From Yamagishiella unicocca (lineage: Eukaryota; Chlorophyta; Chlorophyceae; Chlamydomonadales; Volvocaceae), in NCBI GenBank assembly GCA_003116995.1, contig BDSL01000151.1, positions 112,973-176,972 of the forward strand: 64,000 bases of DNA, read 5' to 3'. Made by a program: the position numbers and the translations under genes. Positions 1 through 10,395 of this stretch are shown here, one piece after another. Position 1 is the first letter of the stretch, and each line of letters starts with the position of its first letter. Under the pieces are notes generated by a model. That model was not told the DNA's origin. It was given only the letters and a program-made list of their open reading frames with translations, and ran no database searches.

Positions 1-848
1 CCCGTGAGCAAATACGCAGCCCTAACACATAGACCGCCGTGGGAGCGATGGCTCTTTGCCTGCTGTCCCTTTCTTCCGTGCGCTGCTGCCCTGGTTCGTT
101 AGTGTCCCTGCCGCCCATTGGTCCCCGCCACAGGCTCCTGCCCCTCCCCTGGCTTTAACGCATGGGACCCGCCGCCAAGACTTTGCTTCGATGAAACCGT
201 AGAGGATGGAAGTGACGCACGTTCCGGAAGGCCCCGGTGCTGTATGCTCTGCCTTCTCACCAGGGTTTCCCACGGGCTGGATCCTGGCAGGTTGAGACGT
301 GCCCTCCCATACTGCTCCGATGCTGCCTTTTCCACGCGGCCCAGGGCCGCAAGCAGCTGCGGCTTGCTGAACACAGTGGCGACGACCAGGAAACTCGTCC
401 AGCTCACCACTGCGTGGTTCCATGGTAGGGCCAGTTTTATTATTTTTTCGATGTGAATCTTGCAACTCATAGTGGAGACGATTGGCGCCGTCGAACTTGG
501 TGAATGGAGTCATGCAATGTGGCATTCCTGCTTACCAGGCGCAACGTCGAGCACCACGATGTCGGAACATTTAACTTCATCCGCCACACGAGCAATTGAT
601 ACCGCAAACTGCTTTGAGGACTCATCGCCAGGGGGACCTCGTGACCTGGCCGCCTCACCAGCGGCCGTCGATTTGGCCACAGATAGTCGCCCTCTCCGCG
701 GCAATGCGGAAGTAAATTGAAGCCTGCTGCTAGAAGTGCTGCTAGAACTACTAGACGCCGCAAGGTGGAACAACGTCTGCTGCGGCGTGCGCGTCTCAGT
801 CCTGACCAGGGGGCGGCTACAACCAGCTTGCCTCACCAATGTTGCCAT
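1..848 (-). CDS. Organellar ribosome silencing factor RsfS/Iojap, partial (3' end off window)
   Basis: Exons 848-536 and 409-261; donors GTAAGC and GTGAGA; phases agree. The first ~80 residues are Ser/Arg/Ala-rich and look like a plastid or mitochondrial transit peptide. The RsfS core follows: DIVVLDVAPVVSWTSFLVVA, then FSKPQLLAALGRVEKAA and GRARLNLPGSSPWETL at the end of exon 2. Known role of the family: it binds ribosomal protein uL14 and blocks subunit joining when translation must be reduced. The expected last segment (GDVVVHVF-like) is not in bases 1-250 in any frame, so the final exon(s) lie left of the window. The ATG at 848 is in frame with the transit-like region. Family assignment is firm; the organelle is inferred. 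Confidence 0.82.
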
Positions 849-1190
849 TTTGCTTTTGAGAGTTGTAGTAAAGAATGGGGATTTGTCGGCTGCATCGCGC
901 CAATTGTAAACTTAACGTACGACCAACCGCGAGTTGAGACACCGCCCACACCGGCACAGGCCGGGGGACAGCAACCGTCAGTAGCCCGCGACATACATAA
1001 CAACCCCGCTAAGTTTCTTGGCATCCATCTTCCCTCCACTATCCCTCAAGATGCCCTCTTCAAGGGCCCTCAACCATTGTGGTCACCTGACCGCCCACAT
1101 CCAACGCCGCCACCCTTCTACCATCGCTTGCACTACCACCCCAAACGTTTTGGGTCTGATGCACCAACTGGTCCAACCCAACGCCACCTC
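849..1190. other. Short intergenic gap
   Basis: Lies between the start of the RsfS gene and the stop of the NUB1-like gene, both on the minus strand. It must hold the RsfS promoter and the NUB1 3' UTR. I see no gene or clear motif in it. Confidence 0.5.
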
Positions 1191-4100
1191 CTACGAAGGT
1201 CCCGCTGCTTCAGACGCCGTTGAGAGCATGGTCAGGAAGGTGGCAATAATATCGCCCTCCTCAGTGACGTCGATGTCGTACGCAGCCATGGGGTCAGTCT
1301 CCACATGCTGTACGAGCTCCTTCTCCGCCGCCTTGACCTCCTCCTTGTCCAATTTCATTTGATCACTGTCCTCGCTACTGCCAGCGCTGGCGGCCACCGC
1401 CGCGGCAGCACCGCCGGCTGAAGCCTCCGGTGCCGCCGGTGCGGCCGCTGGTGGTGCCGCTGCCGCCCCGGAGACATCGCCCACTGCGGCGCTGCCGCCA
1501 GTACCACCTGACGATGATTCACCCGGCTCGGCGGCATGCGCCGCCGCCAGGGCCTCTGCTACCGTCTTGAGCGCCGCCAGCGCCGAATCTGCCGTACCAG
1601 CTGCGGTGCCGGCGGCGGGCATGCTGGGGCCCGCGCCAGCGTCGCCTTGGACACCTGCGCCGCCGGTGCTGCTGGTGGCAAGGCCACTTCCGGTCGCCTG
1701 CGGGACGCAGCGCACAGCCGGGAGGGAGAGGGCCGAGAGGCTCACGGCATGGCCATCAGCCCGCGCAAGCGCACAACCGGCTCGAGGGCGTGCCCCCCCC
1801 CCCGCCCCCACGCACCTTGAGCCCCTCCTGGAGCGCTAACCCCAGCTCCAGCGCCCTCCGTCGCTCCGGTTTGCTCAGCTCGTCCAGAGCATCCTGTCGT
1901 TGGGGGGTCACCGGGCGTGCGCGGCGGCTCAAGCACGCCAGGTGGGCCGCGGTTTCGTCGCACCACGGCCGGCGCCTTGGGACTGGTCCGCCGGCAAGGG
2001 CCCACGCAACGCAACGCCGCCGCCTCGTCCGCCCATGCTGTGGCTGCTGTCACCCCTTATTGGGCCGCCCAACGCCCCACCTGCCCCAACCCCCCACCTG
2101 CCCCAACCCCCCACCTGCCCCGCCCCCCACCTGGCCCCTGTTTTCATTCCTCCGGAGCGCCTCCGCCGCCAGCCGCCGCTCGAAGCCCAGCCCCACCACC
2201 CGGTCCAGCTGCTCGGGGTCCACGTACTGCCCGCCCGGCGTCTTGCCGATCTTGACCCGCTCGTAGTTCCAGTCGTGGATCTTCCTGCGCCGGGCGCTGC
2301 GCTCCTGGCGGGCAGATGGGGGTTTGGGCCGGCGGGGGATACAGGGTTTTATAGCTGCGGGCGACCAAAAGGCGGTTCAACCCCCGTCGGCGGAGCGGGT
2401 GGGGGAGTGGATGGGCGTTTTGAAGACGATAGGGGCCCCTCCACAACCCGCCCCGTCCGTTCTGGCCCGTGCCGCCCCGCCCGCGTTCCTCCGTTGCCCC
2501 GCCCGCACCTCCCCCGTTGCCCCGCCCGCACCTCCTCCGCCTTGCGCTGCTCCTGGATGAAGTCCACCGCCGCGGTGACGTCACCGCCGCTGAGCCGCAG
2601 CCCCCGCCGGCACTCTTTAAGGCCATAGCCCATGCCCTGGAGGTGTGGAGTAGCGAGAAGGGGGGCAAGCAGAGGGGGAGGGCGATGACGGAGAGGGGCG
2701 GAGGGAAGCGGAGGGGGCGGGAGTTGGCACCACAACTCGGGAATCAGGGCTGGCGAGATGGCCATGAGTGGGGAGGCGGACGCTGGGAGATGGCGGCGAT
2801 GGGTGGGTGGGAGGGGCAGGCAGGTGGGGCAGGCAAGGTACCAGCACGGCGGTACGGTATTCCTCGCGAACCCACCGAACCCACCTGCAGCAGGGCCAGC
2901 GCCTCGTCTGATACCTGGGGACAGTGGGGGCGCGACGGGGAAGCGGGCATCGCGAAGGTTGCGGGTGGGAGGTTCAAGGCAGCGCAGGACAGGAACCAGG
3001 CAGCGAGAGGGGCGGGGTGTTTCCGACGCATGTTACGGGCATGATGGTATGTGGAATGGCCGTACGGTACTAGGAGGAGCTGAGCCACGAGGCGCCCCGG
3101 GCGTCAACAGACCCGGGGTGGCAGTGGTGGTAAGAGCCCGTGGGGGCAACGAAGGAAACCCGTGTGGTTCAGCGAAGTGGTGGGGACCTCATCGCAGGCT
3201 CGCTGGTGAGAGGGTGGGTCGCATACGGCCATACCCCGGCGGCCCCCGCACCTGCAGCCTCCGCCACTTGGCCTGCGCCGCCCGCAGGCTGGCCTCCACG
3301 GTGGTCCGGCTCTCCCCCGAGTAGTACCCCACCAGACCCTCCAGCACCTCCAGGCGCAGGTAGCTACGGGAGCGTGTATGTGGGGGTGTGCGGGGGGGAT
3401 TGGAAAGAGGAGGGCGGTGACCGCGGAACAGGGCAAGCCAGGAGTACCAGCGACGAAAACAAACGGGTGCTGCATACGGTACTTGCCAACAAGCATCCTG
3501 GGTTGTACTAATGTTCGGCTCGCCGCCAGGTTAGGATGGAAATGTTTTAGGGTTACCCCTACCCTCAGCCTCGCATCCTGATGCTCCCCTCATCACAAAA
3601 GCGACCCACCCCACCGCCATCTTAACGCTCCCCAACCAACCCCATCACCCCACCGCCATCCAAACCCTCCCCAACCACCCCCATCACCCCACCCACGTGG
3701 CCAGCTCCGGGCTGAAGGCGCTTCCCGTCAGCGTCCGCAGCCGCTCCAGCCCAGCTCCGTGCGCCCGCGCCAGCCCCGCCCGCGCCTTGGTGAGCCGCTC
3801 CCTGCTGACAGCCAGGCGGCGGCGGTCCCCCAGCTTGTACGCCGCCCACACCAGGTCCAGCAGCAGCAGGGACACGTTGTCAACCGCCGAGGTGAGCGCA
3901 GGGTCGCACAGCGCCAGGGCCTCCTCGGCAAGCAGAAGCTCGTCGAGTGCGGAGGCGTAGTCGCCCTGCGTGGGTGTTTGGGAGGGAGGCATGCAAGTGT
4001 GTGGGGGGTTGCAAAAAAGACCCGTTTATTCGACGTGGGAAGTGAAGTCGGTGCAAAGACGTCGGACGCCTGGTTGCGAGCGCAACGTGTGTGGGCGGCG

Positions 4101-5340
4101 AGGGAGATGGGCGGGAGGGAGGGGGGAGGGGTGCAGGAGAGGGGGCAAGGCGGAGACTGCGTTGGGGTTGGAGCCGAACGTTGAGGAGCGTACGTGCCGG
4201 CCGTTCCCCCACTCGTCGACAAGGCACCTAGTGCACACACGCCTCCTTGGAAGGCCGCCATGTGGCTCCTGGCCCACGTCTTTATGCCCGCCCCTCAAAC
4301 CCGCTCCCACACTTACCCTCTTCATGGTCGCCTTGGCCTTGTCGTGCAGCACCAGCCCGAACACCAGGTTGCGCCGGTCCTCCGGCTTGACGGGCACCGT
4401 GGAGCCGGCCTGGGGCGGGACGGACGGAGGGGAACGGGAGGGCTTTTGAGGAAGCGGGCCCGCCCCAGGCTGCGGAACCGGGCTGGCACCAGGCTGCGGA
4501 ACTGATTGAGTATCCGGAATCCAGCTCCCCGCCTCCCTAAAGCCCTCCTCTCCTGGCCAGGTCCCCACCGCGCCCAACAACACATCGCCCTTACTCTCAC
4601 CGCTTATGAGGCCCCTTGGAGCCCCCGCATGAAACACTCCACCCCGCCAGGGCCCCTTGAGACCTCCCTGGAGCCCCCGTCAGAACGCCTACCTGGTCCT
4701 CGATGTCCAGCGAGTAGTCGTCACTGAGGCCGCGGGCGTCCCTGGGGTGGAGGGAGGACGGCAGGGCGAGAAGTTGGGACAGGGGAGGGCGGGAGGAATA
4801 CGCCAACCACCGCAATGGTCCGCCCTCCCTTGTCAGCGGCTGCTGGTGCTGCAGATGCTGCTGCTATCTCAGCAGCTCGGCCACTCACCTGCCGGCCAGC
4901 GCCTCAGCTGCTTTGCGGACGCGCTCCAGTCGCCGGGCGCGGTCCGCGGCGGCGTTGCTGGCGACGACGCCCGCATCTGCGGCGCTGCCCCGGGTGACCA
5001 GGACTCGGGATGAGGGGTTGATCCCCGCCTCGCGCAGAGTGCGGGTGTCGTCCTGGGGGCCGGGGGTGAGGGGCGGGGCGCGGTCTCAGGGCTTTTGGCG
5101 AGAAGGGCTACCAGAGGATGAGCGAGGTGCGCTGATGACGTTAATGAGCAACCTGGCTTTCTTTGCATCTATTAGTAGTCAGGGAGGAGTACATGGGGAA
5201 GGATGTCGTGCAAGCGGGACGGCGGAGGTAGGTAATAGTAGAAGGCAGGTGGGCTGTCCAAGCGCAAGAGAAACGGTGCGTGATTTGCCCTACCTGCAGC
5301 GTCCGACCTCCCACTATCATCTTTACGACAGCGTCGCTGC
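1191..5340 (-). CDS. NUB1-like protein (NEDD8 ultimate buster; UBL + UBA domains), 5' exon(s) not located
   Basis: Exons on the minus strand: 5340-5294, 5052-4889, 4741-4693, 4409-4317, 3965-3697, 3363-3252, 2914-2885, 2636-2532, 2304-2131, 1893-1816, 1697-1191; all phases agree (about 540 codons seen). Order of parts: ubiquitin-like fold (KMIVGGRTLQDDTRTLREAG), basic linker, a NUB1 helical region (LLLAEEALALCDPALTSAVD, then LSVARERL-like LAVSRERLTKARAGL), a UBA around GMGYGLKECRRGLRLSGGDV, a second UBA around VVGLGFERRLAAEALRRNEN, and an Ala/Gly-rich tail ending acidic. In animals NUB1 delivers NEDD8 and FAT10 conjugates to the proteasome; the algal role is inferred. No in-frame ATG exists between the TAA near 5446 and the UBL, so at least one upstream exon is missing. 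The acceptor at 5341-5342 is my choice. Confidence 0.85.
2075..2135 (-). repeat. Tandem repeat carrying four candidate splice donors, NUB1-like intron
   Basis: A C-rich 16-17 bp unit is repeated so that, on the minus strand, CAG|GTGGGG occurs four times, with boundaries at 2130/2131, 2114/2115, 2097/2098 and 2080/2081. The first is the donor used in the gene model because it keeps the frame into exon 1893-1816. The others would lengthen the exon by 16, 33 or 50 nt. Confidence 0.75.
3600..3696. repeat. Intronic C-rich imperfect tandem repeat next to a splice donor
   Basis: About two copies of a ~45-bp unit (CACCCCACCGCCATC followed by a CCCCAACC-rich stretch) lie directly downstream of the exon ending at 3697 on the minus strand. 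No coding potential is apparent. Confidence 0.6.
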
Positions 5341-6098
5341 CTGCGCACAGACAGGCAGCAGCCCAGCCGTTGCATCTGCGACACAGCAGGGCTTTCCGAG
5401 CACGCTCGCAGTGTCGCACCCAGGTATATTCACGTACCCATTAACCGAGATATCTCTGAGCGGAGGCTACCAACTGTAGACTCTAGAGAGTCCACAAACA
5501 CGGAACCAGCAAGGGCGCCCGTGACCTTGAGGCCTAGGCCCCCGATTTCGCATGCCCCACTCATTATATACAAAAAGGTTGTTGTTCTGGGAGATAATTG
5601 CGACTATACACACAGTATTGCGTGCACAAGGCTAATACGTCGTCTCAAGCTAGGAACTACAGCGAATCTGGCCGAACACTGCTGGGCGAGCTTACAAGCC
5701 GGTAGGGTAAAGCCTTCACAAGCAATTGGATACAAAAGGTAGGTAAAAACGCTGATTAGACGCGATCGGCAGGTTCAGCCAGTTTCGGCAAGGAGCGCAG
5801 CACGGCACAGCAGCGATTCATGGACCCGCACAAAATTACAGTCAGCATAGGCCTGCATGCACCTTTGCTGAATATTGCAATCGGCAATATTAACGAATTG
5901 AGTTTGCAATTTGCTGTGCGGGCTCCGGGCTGTCGCGTCTCGGGATAACTGCAAGCCGCATTGCCGCTTGGGCTTTCAACTGATCTAAACATATCAATTA
6001 GCAAGCCATATGTAACGCAGAAGTAGCTGTGTTTCTGCGGATCCTGCACGCTGCAGGCTGGCAAGCTGCAAGGTCTCGCTCAGGCCAACTCAGGCACA
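5341..6098. promoter_or_regulatory. Divergent intergenic region, NUB1-like gene / RecX
   Basis: The two genes are transcribed away from each other, so this ~750 bp must contain the RecX promoter and the NUB1-like promoter plus its missing first exon(s). Base composition is more AT-rich than the flanks (around 5870-6020). I cannot define a core promoter element. Confidence 0.5.
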
Positions 6099-9017
6099 AT
6101 GGCTGGATCAGCACCAGGATTCAGGGTCCTGGACGCTACAGCCTTCCATCGGTCTTTGCGCTACCGACGCGTTTTGAGTCCCGCCACGTGCTCTAGGCGC
6201 AGCGCCGCCCTAGCTGCAGCCGCACCACAGGACGGGCTACCTTCCCCACGAGCGCCTCGGAGAGCCCGGAGGCCACGCACGGTGGAAGCGGACGATGATG
6301 AGACGGCGCCACTCAGCCTTTCCGCCCTGTCCAGGGCGCAGCGACAACACGAGGCCGCCTCCCTGGAGCACTTGGCCGGCGGAGGGCGACAACTATCCGC
6401 CAGCGCAGAAATCACGCAACCACCTCAATGGCTCACCGGCTCCGAGCAACCCGGATCGGCGTCTGGGTGTGAGGCGCAGGGCGTGCAGGACCACGTTAAT
6501 GCATTCCCACAGGCCGCCGGGCCTTGGGAAGCTGACGGGCCATGTACGGCATCGGCCGCTGAAACGGCACCGAAGAGTGCCGCGCCGACGGCATTGCGAG
6601 AACCCAGGGGAGGGAGAGGATCCGCATCCACATGGTCTGCAGGGGAGGAGACTGCACCCGAGGCCTACGCAAGTTCCCCTGCTGCTTCCTCCAAACGCCT
6701 TGAGCCTGGCATAAGCACCGCCAGCAACAGTGCCGCCAGCAGCACTACCGCCACCAGCACTACCGCCACCAGCACAACCGCCACCAGCACTACCACCACC
6801 AGCACAAGCAGTGCTGCCAGCGCTGGAGAAACGCCTTCTGGGGCAGGGAGGCCCAGCAGCCGCAGCACTGCTGCCGCTGTACCTGGGTCCGTGTCCGGGT
6901 TCGAGTCCGGGCCCCGGCACCCTCCTGTTGCCTTCCGCACCGCTGGGGAGCTGCGGCGGATGCTGCAGGTGGGTGGGGTGGGTGCATTCTCTGTGTCTTG
7001 CGGCGGTGAGGGTGGACGGTCGGCAGGGAGATGGACGCCCGGGGTATGGCGAGGGGGTAGTGCTGCTAGGCGGGCGTGGGCAGATGGTGCGTGGTGGAGA
7101 TGCGGGGAGAAGGAGGAGGGGGGGATTATGTGCGAGGCGCAGTAGGGGTCACGAGCGGTCCAACGACAGGGCCGTGCGCAGCGTCCCTAGCTAGGAATAG
7201 TTGCGGCAAGGGAAGATGATCAGGCTGCCTGGTTGCTATTGACTGCTGGCGATGCGAATGATCACTGACGGGTTCGACTGCGTGTGCTGCCGCGGCGATG
7301 AGTGCAGGAACGGCAATCGGCAGCGACTGGTCAGCAAGTCGGTGTACGGAATGTTGATTCAAGCAGCGACCCTGGTGGTGGCGGCGGCGGTGATGGCGGT
7401 CGTGGCAGCGGCTCTGCGAGGCCGCCGGCGTTGCCGCCTCGCCGCTTCTTCACTCCTCCGAGCGCACTCAGCACCCCTGACGGCGGGGAGCTGCCGGCTG
7501 AGAGCAGCGGCGCCCCGCAGCGGGAATCCAGCTCTCTGCCCCTGGCGAGGCAGACACCGCGGCAGTTTTTACAGCGGCTGCCCCTGCGGCAGCCGCAAGA
7601 GCAGCAAGCACCAGGCGGCCGCGTGACCCACCTGCCCTGGCGCAGCGCCGCGGCAGGGGCGGCGGAGGCGGAGGCGGAGACAGACTCTGAAAACCAGCTT
7701 GAGCTGGACAAGGACTACCAGAAGGTACATAACGCCGACTGAGTAGCGAAATACGCCGGCGTTGAGCTGCTGATCGAGCTCGCACGAGCGGTGTGCGTCT
7801 CCTTGGTCCTTGCAGACTGGTCCTGGTCTGCTCCGGTGTGCGGCGCCAGTTTGGTCCTGAAACTGCGCAAATGAGGAGGAGCGTTTACGGATACGATCCG
7901 ACCGTCTGTCGGCAGCTACCGCCATACTGTCGACACAACCGTTGTGCTGCCCACCGCCCTCAGGCCAAGAGGTACGCGCTGACGATGCTGCAGCGCAACC
8001 CCCTGGCGTCCGAGGACCTGTTCCGCCGGCTTCTGGAGCGGGGCCACGAGCGGCATAAGGTGGCGGCGCTGGTGCGCTGGCTGCGGGCTAATGGCGCGCT
8101 GGACGACGCGCTGTTCGCCCGGCTGTACGTGCGGTCCAAGTGGAACAACAACTTGTCGGCGCCCGCCAAGATCCAAAGGGTGCGTGCTTGCCGTACCTTC
8201 TTGCAGCGTGGATTGCTTCCATCCTACTCACGCTCTGGGTGGCGGTGGCGCGCTTTGCTCTGCTGCTCGCAGGAGCTGGTGGCGCAGGGCGTGGCGGCGG
8301 CTGACGTGGCGGCGGCGCTGGCGCACGTGTTTGGGCCGTCACGCCGCATCCAGCTGACGGGGTCGGCGACGGCGGATGAGAAGGGTGCGGGAGAGGGCCC
8401 ATCTGCGGGCTGGTCGTGTGTCGTTGCGCGTTCCTCTCCCGTTGTGGGACCCGGCTTCGCAGTAGTATACGATCCCGCGGCTCACGTGCCGATCCCCAGT
8501 CGCTGCCCTTGCCCCTGTCCCCGTCCCCGGGCTTCTTCCAGAGGTACGCGAGACGCTGCTGGAGGCGGCGCGGCGGCAAGCGGCGCAGCGGCCGGGATCC
8601 CACCCTGGAGCTGCAGATGGCGGCGATAAGGCCAGGGGCTGCGGTAAAGACGGGGCCGACGCGGCCACGGAGCAGTTCAAGGAGCGGGACGCCAAGCGGT
8701 GAGGCTCGCAGTGTGTCCGCGCGATGGGTTCGGGGTCGCTGATTGGGAGTACCACCGGTATTATTGACATACGGGGCCGGCGTGCGCTCGGAAGTCCAAA
8801 CGACACGGCGGTCGGAGCCTTCTTGCCATTTGTCTAACGCTCGATGCTGTCCGAGGAAGCCACTCGCCAACCCTAGATGACGTCACGCACTGCACTGCGT
8901 GTGCTGCCTGCCTGCCGACGTGGCGCCTCCCTCAGGCGGAGGTTGGGCATGTGGCTGCAGTACCGGGGTCACGACATGGACGTCGTCAAAAAGGTCTTCG
9001 GCCTGCTGAAGATGTAA
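6099..9017 (+). CDS. RecX-type recombination regulator, organelle-targeted, with long N-terminal extension
   Basis: Exons 6099-6968, about 7335-7724, 7964-8179, 8273-8384, 8542-8698, 8936-9017; total about 608 residues. The RecX core is split over the last four exons: AKRYALTMLQRNPLASEDLF with LVRWLRANGALDDALFARLY, then ELVAQGVAAADVAAALAHVF, then a C-terminal LGMWLQYRGHDMDVVKKVF ending GLLKM-stop. Bacterial RecX binds RecA filaments and inhibits strand exchange; here the partner is presumably a plastid or mitochondrial RecA. Residues 1-420 are Arg/Ala-rich at first (transit-like) and then low complexity. The acceptor of exon 2 was chosen by phase and is the weakest boundary. A candidate TGTAA poly(A) signal at 9013-9017 includes the stop codon. 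The ATG at 6099 is followed by a transit-like sequence, which supports the start. Confidence 0.85.
6734..6812 (+). repeat. 15-bp coding tandem repeat in the RecX extension
   Basis: A unit close to ACCGCCACCAGCACT is repeated about five times and encodes an Ala-Thr-Ser-Thr-Thr pentapeptide array. It keeps the reading frame, so it is a length-variable disordered linker rather than a break. Confidence 0.8.
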
Positions 9018-10395
9018 TGAGCGCTGAGCGCTGGAAGGCCATCCAGGGGTTGGCTGATTCGGGTGCCCGGTGGCGTTGGCTGGGTCGGGAGGGCGCCAGC
9101 GCACTGGGATGGACGGTTGCGGCTGCGATTTCGGGCTTCTTACGCGGTCCTCGTCGTCTGGGCTGTCTCTACCCCAGTCGCAGAACCCCAGTCGCAGAAT
9201 ACACGCAGCAACAGGGTTGTGGCGGAGGTTCAGGTTCCTGCTTGTCTTCGGCACTGCGCAGAGTTTCGCGAGCGTGTGTCCCCAGCGGCTCCGAAATCAG
9301 GGGGGTTCCCATAACCGCAACTACAGTTGCGGCTCAGAGGTGGAGGCCCGGGCATGCAAGCGAACGTACCGGTGCCTGCCATTCAATTGATTCGGCGTTA
9401 CATGGATGGCAACGGGGCTGTACGGCGATCGCCTTGGGCCTTTTTTACGGCCACGGACTAGGCCGGGAGGGCGCCTGCCCGCACCCGGTGCAAGGCATTC
9501 GCCACTCCCGAGCGCACAACAGGAGCGAGTCCTGGCCAATCACCCAACGGCGTGGCCCAATGGATCCCGAGTGGATCCCCAATGGATCAAGGTGTACCGC
9601 ATCGCACGAAAGAGCATCCCCCTGTCCGCAATCCGACATCGCCACCACGCTCAACGCTCAACTGAAGGAAAGAGCAGTCGGGCGGGTTCCCACCCCACGC
9701 CCCTTGCTATCGGAGCAGCATCGGCAACAACTCGCCACATCAGCACTTCGGGGTGCAGCAGCCCGTGGTGGTGTCAAATACGCTGCACTCGTCTGCGCAG
9801 ATCCACAGCGTCCGTCCGCCGGGTTTCAGCGCCCACGGGACGCTGCTGCCGCGACCCCCCTCCCCGAAACAAGCCGCGCAACTTCGACTTTGCCTGTCTG
9901 CCCGCTCGCCTGCCTGCAGCGCGTGGGGAGGTGCGGGCCCGCTGCAGGTCGAGCAGCCGCTCACCTGCAGACGGGGCGCAGCGCGGCGGCCCTGGCCTGG
10001 CCATTGGCCTGGGCTTGGACTGAAGGGGCTAGTAACAGGCACTCCGACCCACATAGCACACACGCTGCTCGAACCCGCACCCGACGACTCCCGACCCTGC
10101 CACAAGCCCTTCGCTCGAAGCAAGGCCGGACACCGCCGCCCTCGACCCTCTTCGCTGCTACCCGCCCCTTCCCGGCCCCGCATGCCGCCCGCCGCCTCCC
10201 CAAACGCGCCCACCTCGCTCCAAAACTGCACGCCCTTCACTGGCCCCTGAGGTCCCTGCATGCTGAGCCCAACCCAGCCCCTATCGCACGCAGATTATCC
10301 CCTTTGCCCCATCCCAGCCCCTCCCCGCATGCCGAACCCTTCCACTCGTCCCACTTCCTACCACCGAGCCGCCACTCCCCAGACCCCGACGCCCG
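9018..10395. other. Convergent intergenic region, RecX / Acinus 3' ends
   Basis: Nearly 1.4 kb between two converging genes. Long open frames cross it on both strands, but their composition is Arg/Pro/Ala/His-rich and they match nothing I recognise, so I treat them as GC-driven. It should hold both 3' UTRs. Confidence 0.55.
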
